From: Mucilaginibacter sp.
Lineage (GTDB): Bacteria > Bacteroidota > Bacteroidia > Sphingobacteriales > Sphingobacteriaceae
Reading direction: 5' to 3'
Assembly (NCBI GenBank): GCA_014376655.1
Contig: JACMRC010000556.1
Span: forward strand, 1 to 10,192
Length of the DNA stretch: 10,192 nt
Part shown: positions 4,516-10,192 of the stretch, piece by piece
Layout: the number at the start of each line of letters is the position of its first letter
Numbering within the stretch: position 1 is the first letter of the stretch
Translations under genes and position numbers: made by a program
The notes under the pieces: generated by a model
The model's input: the letters and a program-made list of their open reading frames with translations, nothing else
Told to the model about the DNA's origin: nothing
Database searches by the model: none

Positions 4516-6162
4516 ATGAAAAAGTATTTTCTTTTTATCGCAGGCTTAATTGTTCTGCTGTTTAATCAAAATGGAGTAGCTCAGCATAAGGCCCCAACGC
4601 AGGCCGAGATGGAACGCTTTATGCACAACATGACTGCAGATAGTACAGATAGATGGGAATATAGCAGTGTGCATTTTTTTAATGAGCCATACGCCCAACA
4701 AGATCTTAAATTTGATGTGTGGATAAAACAGCATTTGATAGATAAAATTCATTATTTTTTTAGCTACCGAAATAAAGGAAACGTATTATCCGCTCAGTTA
4801 TACAACACCGAATCATTGGAATTGGCAACCACTTCTATAACGCCGGCTAATGCCAATAAATATCAATATCGTGTGGTGATTAATGACAGCGTAGAGCTAT
4901 TACCATGGACAACACCCTCAGTTTTTAGGTCGAATAAATTTACTACATATGCTTATTTAGGGAAGTTTAACTGCAAACATAAAACGCTGAAACTTATAAT
5001 AGCTGAGAAAGGTAACAAGCGGAACGAATCGACTTTTATTTATAACAGTGATGATATACCGCCGGTAAAGATCAATAACCTGTTTGTACAGTATCCAACC
5101 GGGCTTAGCGGAACGAGTGTTTCAGATAGGCAGAAAGGCTTCGGTATATTGTCGGTTAAGAATGCAGAGAGCATCAACTTAAATATTGAAAGCACTTCTC
5201 AAAACGAATTGTATCATGTTTACCTGAAAAGAGAATCAACCGGAAAGGATTCTATTACTGCTATCGGCAATAACTGGGAACATAATTTTAGCTCGCTCGA
5301 TCCGGAGGTGTATATCAGTGGCTTACTTTTTAGTAAACCAGGAAGGTATACCATAATTATAAGGCCGGAGACAACGGCCGGCTACAAACAACAAATTATC
5401 ATAGGTCGTGAGGTAAGGGTACGTTTTACTGTATTACCAGGTCCCGTTAGGATCTCTGTAAAAACAGTTGAACTCATTATTGTTATTCTGCTAACCACCG
5501 GTGGCTTTATGTTTATGATGTATCGCAGGCAACAGCGGCAAAAGCTGGCACGCGAGGCTCAGAATAAACAGATAGCTACGTTGCAACTACAATCGGTACG
5601 GGCGCAGTTAAACCCGCATTTTATTTTTAATGCCCTGGCGGGGATTCAGAATTTGATCAATAAAAATGCTGTTGAGGATGCTAATAAATACTTAACCCGG
5701 TTTGCCCGATTAACCCGTAATGTGCTGGATGAAGGGCATAGGGACCTGGTAAGTATTGAGCAGGAAATTAGCCTGCTTGACGATTATTTGCAAATGGAGC
5801 AAACCCGTTTTGGCTTCCGGTTCAATATAAATGTGGCTAATAATGTAGATAAGCAAATTGAAATACCGGCCATGCTGATACAACCCTTTGCAGAGAACGC
5901 GGTTAAGCATGGTATATCATCGCTTAAAGACAAGGGCATTATCAGTATTAATATTGACGAAGTTGATACCGATATTACTTTAACCATACACGATAACGGC
6001 AAAGGATTTAACAAACCTGCCGGTGCCGGCAAGGGTATTAAGTTATGCGAAGAACGGATAGCCCTGCTAAACAGCATCTATAAAAAATCGACTATCTTGC
6101 TGCGGATAGAAACAAGAGACGAAGGAACAACGATAACCATTCACCTGAAAAACTGGCTTTAA
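4516..6162 (+). CDS. LytS-type membrane sensor histidine kinase
   Basis: This 548-residue protein phosphorylates its partner regulator in response to an extracytoplasmic cue. ATG 4516 begins a signal peptide (cleavage after VAQ near residue 23). Residues about 24-312 form a large beta-rich sensor region with no family I can name; it lacks the many-transmembrane or two-component-propeller sensors common in this group. One membrane segment lies at about 315-336, then a short coiled linker (338-362) and the His_kinase (PF06580) box with NPHFIFN at 366-372, His368 being the phosphoacceptor. The HATPase part shows the N-box LIQPFAENAVKHG (454-466), the DNGKGF loop (493-498) and the glycine-rich GAGKGIKLCEERIALLN (503-519). 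All catalytic elements are present. The upstream region is A-rich with no Shine-Dalgarno, normal for Bacteroidota. The response regulator follows after two bases. Confidence 0.93.
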   Translation: MKKYFLFIAGLIVLLFNQNGVAQHKAPTQAEMERFMHNMTADSTDRWEYSSVHFFNEPYAQQDLKFDVWIKQHLIDKIHYFFSYRNKGNVLSAQLYNTESLELATTSITPANANKYQYRVVINDSVELLPWTTPSVFRSNKFTTYAYLGKFNCKHKTLKLIIAEKGNKRNESTFIYNSDDIPPVKINNLFVQYPTGLSGTSVSDRQKGFGILSVKNAESINLNIESTSQNELYHVYLKRESTGKDSITAIGNNWEHNFSSLDPEVYISGLLFSKPGRYTIIIRPETTAGYKQQIIIGREVRVRFTVLPGPVRISVKTVELIIVILLTTGGFMFMMYRRQQRQKLAREAQNKQIATLQLQSVRAQLNPHFIFNALAGIQNLINKNAVEDANKYLTRFARLTRNVLDEGHRDLVSIEQEISLLDDYLQMEQTRFGFRFNINVANNVDKQIEIPAMLIQPFAENAVKHGISSLKDKGIISINIDEVDTDITLTIHDNGKGFNKPAGAGKGIKLCEERIALLNSIYKKSTILLRIETRDEGTTITIHLKNWL

Positions 6163-6164
6163 AA

Positions 6165-6914
6165 ATGAAGGCGCTAATTGTCGATGACGAAATATCAAAC
6201 CAGGAAAATTTACAGCATTTGCTAAAAACTTATGCTGCGGATCTAACGGTTTGCGCCGTAGCGGGCGATGTGGACGAAGCTATAAAAGCTATCCAACAGC
6301 ACCGGCCACAACTGTTGTTTTTGGATATCCAATTGCATGAAAGGTCGGGGTTTGATTTGTTGAAACGGTTGGATGCAATTGATTTCGAGATAATTTTTGT
6401 TACCGCTTATGATCAGTATGGCATCCAGGCAGTAAAGTTTGCCGCGCTTGATTACCTGTTAAAACCCGTTGATATTGACGAGTTGGTTACCGCCATTGAT
6501 AAGGCCCGAAAAGCTATCCAACAAAAACAAAAGAATGAGCGCCTGGGCTACCTGCTTGATTATTTAAAAGATGAAAACAAAACCCGCCCGCGCATTGCCC
6601 TGCCCATGTTTGGCGAAACCCGGTACGTAAACCTAAGCGACATTATCCGCTGCGAGGCTGATAATACCTATACCCGTTTTATGCTTACGCAGGGCGAGCA
6701 ACTGCTTACCTCTAAAACGCTGAAAGAATATGCCGACATATTAACCGAACATAACTTCCTGCGCACGCACCAATCGCACCTGGTGAATATGCAATACATT
6801 AAAAGCTGGTTGAACGAAGATGGCGGCAGCCTGCTGTTAACTGACAATACTAAAATACCGATATCAAAAGCTAACCGTGGTAAGTTGAAAGAGGTTTTGA
6901 AGGGGAGTTGGTGA
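6165..6914 (+). CDS. LytTR family response regulator
   Basis: A 249-residue DNA-binding regulator, partner of the kinase encoded just upstream (two bases between stop and start, so translationally linked). The receiver domain (about 1-120) has the acidic pair Asp7/Asp8, phosphoacceptor Asp54 in LLFLDIQL, Thr80 in FVTAYD and Lys100 in LLKP. The LytTR domain (about 142-245) shows IIRCEADNTYTRF (160-172) and the family signature FLRTHQSHLVN (198-208), ending at KGSW. LytTR proteins bind pairs of short direct repeats about two helical turns apart, usually upstream of genes for surface, uptake or polysaccharide functions; its targets here are not known. Codon use becomes slightly richer in G and C than in the kinase gene. 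It is the last gene of the operon. Confidence 0.95.
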   Translation: MKALIVDDEISNQENLQHLLKTYAADLTVCAVAGDVDEAIKAIQQHRPQLLFLDIQLHERSGFDLLKRLDAIDFEIIFVTAYDQYGIQAVKFAALDYLLKPVDIDELVTAIDKARKAIQQKQKNERLGYLLDYLKDENKTRPRIALPMFGETRYVNLSDIIRCEADNTYTRFMLTQGEQLLTSKTLKEYADILTEHNFLRTHQSHLVNMQYIKSWLNEDGGSLLLTDNTKIPISKANRGKLKEVLKGSW

Positions 6915-6928
6915 GGGAGGTCGCCAAA

Positions 6929-6961
6929 AGCTTTGCCAACTTGTAAAAAGTTGTCAAAGCT
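6929..6961 (+). terminator. Hairpin behind the kinase/regulator operon
   Basis: AGCTTTG (6929-6935) pairs with CAAAGCT (6955-6961) and CAACTT (6937-6942) with AAGTTG (6948-6953), one mismatch and a five-base loop. It lies 14 bases after the stop codon of the regulator. No T-tract follows, so termination may rely on this hairpin together with the palindromic element next to it. Confidence 0.55.
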
Positions 6962-6974
6962 AATATCCTGGCAT

Positions 6975-7130
6975 CCCTCTTTCCGCCGCAGGCGAAGAGA
7001 GGGTGGTCGAGCGCAGCGATGATCGGGTGAGTAACGGCGAAGCGGACATTGACGCTAATAAACGCGCGCCGTCGACTCACCCCGCGGCACTTCGTGCGCG
7101 ACCCTCTCTTCCGCAAGCGGGAAAGAGGGT
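6975..7130. repeat. Palindromic REP/MITE-like element (about 156 bp)
   Basis: The ends are long imperfect inverted repeats of about 55 bases: the left arm reads CCCTCTTTCCGCCGCAGGCG then AAGAGAGGG, and the right arm, reverse-complemented, reads CCCTCTTTCCCGCTTGCGG then AAGAGAGGG. Both go on through a GC-rich stretch to GGGTGAGT. Each terminus also folds on itself (6975-7003 and 7102-7129). The middle (about 7030-7070) is unpaired. It is more GC-rich than the surroundings and sits exactly between two convergent operons, ending three bases before the stop codon of the TPR gene. It resembles, from memory, dispersed repeats in Mucilaginibacter-type genomes. It encodes no protein. Confidence 0.75.
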
Positions 7131-7133
7131 AAA

Positions 7134-8012
7134 CTAAAACCCCCTCTCCGCCCCCTTCACCCAATCCATCATTTTGGCATCAACCTCTTTATTTGCTATT
7201 AACTTAACCAATCCCGGCACATTGCCGCTTTGTGCCAGTTTGTAAAAGTAATCGGCATAAAACTTATCAAAAAAAGCTTTGTCGGCTTTTTTAGCAGATG
7301 CCAACCCGGTTTGGGTAAATATCGTTTTAAGCTGATACTCCAATAATGCGGTCCCGGTTAAATTCTTGGCCTGGGCCGATGCTATGGCGGCGCTTATGAT
7401 ACCGTTTGATTTAGCATTTTCTGCCGCTTGGGCGGGCGAGAGCTTGCCCGGTCCGTCAGCTTTTAACACGCCACCTTTTAAAATGCTTTGTAAGTTGGTT
7501 ATAGCTTCATCGCTTTTGCTACCATTAGGCTCCAACAGTAAAAAACTACAAAAAGCCATCAAAGCATTTAAGCGTTTGTTTTGGTGGAAGGTAACCAGTC
7601 CGTAAAGGCGTTGGCTGTTGGCATGTTTGGGGTCAAGCTTTATGGCTTCAATAGCGGCCAGCTCGGCATCGGCGTATAACTTGGCGCGGAAATCGGCTAT
7701 GCCTAAATTAAAGTATAGGTTTTGATCCTTCGGATAAGCTTTAAGTCCATCCTTGTAAACGGCGATGGCTTTTTCGGGCTGATTGTTTTTATCGTAAATG
7801 CTGCCCAATAAGCTATAAGCGGCATTGGTGTAGTTGGATTGGGTTTTAATTACTTTCTCCAGATAGGGTATGCCCTCTATGCCTTTATTGGTATTAACTA
7901 ATTCGAGCGCGGTTTTGTAGTTGGTGGCCGGGTCATCATCTGCTTGGGCCAGTAAGCGACCGCAGGTGGCCATATATATAGTTACTATCAGGAGTAGTTG
8001 GTTGATCTTCAT
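7134..8012 (-). CDS. Secreted TPR protein (third of operon)
   Basis: A 292-residue exported protein, ATG 8012, signal peptide to about LLAQ (residue 23). A cysteine at residue 17 lies in MATC, a poor lipobox, so signal peptidase I cleavage is more likely than lipidation. Tetratricopeptide repeats span about residues 31-165, with clear units such as AAYSLLGSIYDKNNQPEKAI (64-83) and LYFNLGIADFRAKLYADAEL (99-118). The helical motif ALMAFC (150-155) and a C-terminal segment with FFDKFYADYFYKLAQ (247-261) recur in the two upstream genes. TPRs mediate protein contacts; the partner is unknown. It starts three bases after the stop of the preceding gene, so it is co-transcribed and probably translationally coupled. 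Its stop lies directly beside the palindromic element, which probably ends transcription. Confidence 0.88.
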   Translation of the reverse strand: MKINQLLLIVTIYMATCGRLLAQADDDPATNYKTALELVNTNKGIEGIPYLEKVIKTQSNYTNAAYSLLGSIYDKNNQPEKAIAVYKDGLKAYPKDQNLYFNLGIADFRAKLYADAELAAIEAIKLDPKHANSQRLYGLVTFHQNKRLNALMAFCSFLLLEPNGSKSDEAITNLQSILKGGVLKADGPGKLSPAQAAENAKSNGIISAAIASAQAKNLTGTALLEYQLKTIFTQTGLASAKKADKAFFDKFYADYFYKLAQSGNVPGLVKLIANKEVDAKMMDWVKGAERGF

Positions 8013-8015
8013 TTA

Positions 8016-9020
8016 TTATTCAATTTCTCGTTTGGTGCTTTTTATCCAGCTAACAAACGCAGTTACTTTATCCTGGTGTTCTTTTAGCCAAGCCGCGTTT
8101 TCAGCAGGAGATATGCTTAGCATGATGAAATGTGCGAACGTGTCCATTTGATCAGTAGCTGCCATGGTGCCAAAAAAACTCCCGAAATATTTCGAGAAAA
8201 ATGGCGATCCGTATTGGTCCTGCTGTTCATTTATCGCCTTAAATGCTGCTGTTAATTGTAGTGTTAACGAATCAATCGGCGTAAGGTTTGTTTTACCCTC
8301 AGTTGCCGAGGCTATCGCTTTTGCTACGGTTTCTTGCTGCATTTTAGCGACGGGTTCTGCTCCCGGTCTGGGTTTGTCGTGTAAAACCAGTGTGAGCGTG
8401 CGGTAAGTATCTGCGGTTGATTTTTCTTTGGGATTAGCCAACATGAAATAATTGCATAATCCCATTAAAGCTTCGGCATTTTTTGCCTGGAAAAAAGCGG
8501 CAATCGCATAAAGCTGGTAGACGTTTGCCTGGCGCTGACCCATCTTGATCGTCTCGGTGGCTGCAGACTGGGCTTGTGCATATTTTTTTGAAAACAGATA
8601 GGCTGAGCTGAGGCTATTCCAGATCCTCGCATCGCGCGGTAATATCCCAATTGCCTTGGTGTAATAATAGATGGCCTTATCATAATCCTTGCGCATGCTA
8701 TAGATATTGCCCATAGATACATAAGCATGAGGCTGGTTGTTGTTAACTGCTACAACTTTTTCAAAACACGGTAAGGCCTCATCATATTTTTGTGCCAACG
8801 CTAAAGAGATTCCCTTGTTCTCCATAACATCTGTGTTGTTTGGGTCTATCTTTAAGGCTTCGTCAAACTTGGCTACAGCTTCTGTATATTTCCCTGTCGT
8901 ATTAAGCGCCCGGCCCTCTTTAATCAGCGTGGGCACATCGGCAGATTTATCCTGTGCAAAGAGGTTGGTAGTACAAAAAAGCAACAGTAGTGTTATAAGT
9001 GTTTTGTGATAAGTTGTCAT
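8016..9020 (-). CDS. Secreted TPR protein (second of operon)
   Basis: A 334-residue protein, ATG 9020, signal peptide MTTYHKTLITLLLLFCTTNL ending at FAQ (residue 23). TPR units run from about residue 30 to 195, among them ALNTTGKYTEAVAKFDEALK (38-57), AYVSMGNIYSMRKDYDKAI (99-117) and WNSLSSAYLFSKKYAQAQ (134-151). It keeps the ALMGLCN motif (184-190) and a diverged C-terminal segment with FFSKYFGSFF (274-283) and a closing WIKSTKR. It is the most diverged of the three paralogs at the C-terminus, where the KLAQ of the others is replaced. It follows the first gene by 21 bases and precedes the third by three, in one leftward operon. No enzymatic motif is visible; a role in periplasmic or cell-surface assembly is only a guess. 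Confidence 0.88.
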   Translation of the reverse strand: MTTYHKTLITLLLLFCTTNLFAQDKSADVPTLIKEGRALNTTGKYTEAVAKFDEALKIDPNNTDVMENKGISLALAQKYDEALPCFEKVVAVNNNQPHAYVSMGNIYSMRKDYDKAIYYYTKAIGILPRDARIWNSLSSAYLFSKKYAQAQSAATETIKMGQRQANVYQLYAIAAFFQAKNAEALMGLCNYFMLANPKEKSTADTYRTLTLVLHDKPRPGAEPVAKMQQETVAKAIASATEGKTNLTPIDSLTLQLTAAFKAINEQQDQYGSPFFSKYFGSFFGTMAATDQMDTFAHFIMLSISPAENAAWLKEHQDKVTAFVSWIKSTKREIE

Positions 9021-9041
9021 GGTTGTAATATTTACTGCCTT

Positions 9042-10076
9042 TTAAAAATTACGCTGGGTACTTTGTAACCATTGTGCCATGCCTGTTAACTGGGCCATGT
9101 TTTCATGTCCCCATTTAGCTGTTTCGTCGCGGTTGGCATTCATTGCCATTAGCCGGGCAAATGCAGGCATATATTCTGTTTGTGCCAGTTTATAATAGTA
9201 CTCCACAAAAAACTTATCAAAAAAAGTTTTTTCAGTTTTCTTCTCAGCCAGTTCCCCGGCAAGTTTAAACATGGTTGTCAATTCATCGGTTAGCAGATCA
9301 GCACCTTGCAGGTTCTTTGTTTTAGCGGATAATACGCACATGGACAAGCCTAAATTGAGGGTGCCAGTTTCCTGGCTATCATTTGGAGAAAGCTTAATAG
9401 TTGTTTTCCCATCATTCGTAATTTCTCCTCCGGCCAAAATATTCTGAATGTTGCTGTATGCCGATATAGCCTTCGGTGTAATTCTTTCTAATGCTATCAC
9501 ATTACAAAAAGCCATCAAAGCATTTACTTTTTTATTTTGGCGATAAGTGGCCAGCGCATACACGGATAGGTTATTTACGTTAGTAGGATTGCGTTTTATG
9601 GCTTCGATGACATTTTTTTCCGCGAGATCGTATTGGTTGTTCCTCAAGTATGTAAGGCTCAAATTAAAATAAATCTGCGGATAATTAGAGTTGATCTTTA
9701 TCCCTTTTTCATACGCATCAATAGCTTTTTGTGTTTGATGATCGGCATCATAAATACTTGCCAGGACACTATATGCGGCCACATTTAAATTATCATTTTT
9801 TGATCTTATTGCTTTTTCTAAATAGGGTATAGCCTCTTGTGGTTGTTTTGATGCATATAAGGAAAATGCCGTTTCATAATTGGCATATCCATTTTCGGGG
9901 TCAACTTTTAATACCTCGTGGTATTTTTCAATTGCTTCTGCATATTTGCCTTGGTTATGCAACGCTGCACCCTGTTTCATTAGGGTATCTAATATGGCCT
10001 TATTTTCCTGCGCAAATAATGTTATCGAACAAAAAAGCAGGACGACTGTTAAGAATGACTTGTGATAAGATTGCAT
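9042..10076 (-). CDS. Secreted TPR protein (first of operon)
   Basis: A 344-residue protein, ATG 10076, signal peptide to LFAQ (residue 23). About five TPR units cover residues 31-200, the clearest being HNQGKYAEAIEKYHEVLKVD (40-59), then AAYSVLASIYDADHQTQKAI (100-119) and IYFNLSLTYLRNNQYDLAEK (135-154). The motif ALMAFCN follows (186-192), then a shared C-terminal helical region with FFDKFFVEYYYKLAQ (about 285-299) and a terminal QWLQSTQRNF. It is closer to the third gene than to the second by these motifs. The promoter at 10104-10134 lies just upstream, so it heads the operon. It is a paralog of both following genes, evidently by tandem duplication. The exact function is not known. Confidence 0.9.
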   Translation of the reverse strand: MQSYHKSFLTVVLLFCSITLFAQENKAILDTLMKQGAALHNQGKYAEAIEKYHEVLKVDPENGYANYETAFSLYASKQPQEAIPYLEKAIRSKNDNLNVAAYSVLASIYDADHQTQKAIDAYEKGIKINSNYPQIYFNLSLTYLRNNQYDLAEKNVIEAIKRNPTNVNNLSVYALATYRQNKKVNALMAFCNVIALERITPKAISAYSNIQNILAGGEITNDGKTTIKLSPNDSQETGTLNLGLSMCVLSAKTKNLQGADLLTDELTTMFKLAGELAEKKTEKTFFDKFFVEYYYKLAQTEYMPAFARLMAMNANRDETAKWGHENMAQLTGMAQWLQSTQRNF

Positions 10077-10087
10077 AATTTTAGGAG

Positions 10088-10134
10088 ATAGGTTTTATAC
10101 CTATAAATTTAGCAACGTTATTAACTAAAACAAT
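10088..10134 (-). promoter_or_regulatory. Promoter of the TPR operon, with leader hairpin
   Basis: On the minus strand ATTG (10134-10131), a 19-base spacer and TAAATTTA (10111-10104) match the Bacteroidota sigma form TTTG-N19-TAnnTTTG with one mismatch in each box. An inverted repeat ATAGGT/ACCTAT (10088-10093, 10099-10104) sits right after the -7 box, at or near the transcription start, and could be an operator or a 5' UTR hairpin. The ATG at 10076 follows with an AT-rich leader and no Shine-Dalgarno. Confidence 0.5.
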
Positions 10135-10192
10135 AAAAATGTTTAAAACTTTAGTTTCAGCGCGGGTTATATTTTGCAATTTTCGCATTCGT

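Noticed and set aside
6871..7164. 97-residue minus-strand frame across the palindromic element
   Set aside because: It overlaps the ends of two well-supported genes and is built mainly from the repeat; the translation is Arg/Gly-rich with no motif.

Overview
The window looks like chromosomal DNA of a Bacteroidota bacterium, most likely Sphingobacteriaceae (Mucilaginibacter/Pedobacter-like). The reasons are secreted proteins whose signal peptides end in FAQ or AQ, a LytTR-type sensor kinase/regulator pair, A-rich ribosome-binding regions rather than strong Shine-Dalgarno sites, and a match to the Bacteroidota promoter form (TTTG, about 19 bp, TAnnTTTG) upstream of the rightmost operon. The family-level assignment is inference; no rRNA or marker gene is present.

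Positions 1-1325 are sparse and look accessory. The left edge holds the 3' part of a small double-glycine leader peptide gene whose core has four cysteines exactly six residues apart, followed by a hairpin terminator. After some 450 bases with nothing recognisable come two perfect palindromes. Next is an 18-base sequence that fits the 3' end of a tRNA-like molecule (best match tmRNA), followed by a strong terminator. This is what the displaced 3' end of an ssrA or tRNA gene looks like at the edge of an integrated element, so the peptide gene may lie on an inserted island and the genes to the right on the host backbone.

Positions 1250-3800 hold minus-strand genes. Two are tandem paralogs encoding small secreted proteins with TonB plug-like motifs, each with its own conserved terminator. 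Three more are tightly spaced: an unrecognised 75-residue protein, a broken SMP-30/gluconolactonase gene (extra base in a poly-A run plus loss of most of the propeller), and a secreted protein of unknown function.

Positions 3800-4515 are non-coding but highly structured: a direct repeat, a run of about ten degenerate 10-11 bp units that keep step with the DNA helix, and inverted repeats arranged in pseudoknot order. Positions 4516-6914 encode a membrane histidine kinase with a large extracytoplasmic sensor and, two bases later, its LytTR response regulator. This operon converges on a three-gene minus-strand operon (10076-7134) of secreted TPR proteins that are paralogs of one another. Between the two operons lie a hairpin and a 156-bp palindromic repeat element.

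A link between the kinase/regulator pair and its neighbours is possible but not shown by the sequence. The most unusual items are the cysteine-hexad peptide, the tmRNA-end attachment-site candidate and the helically phased repeat array.
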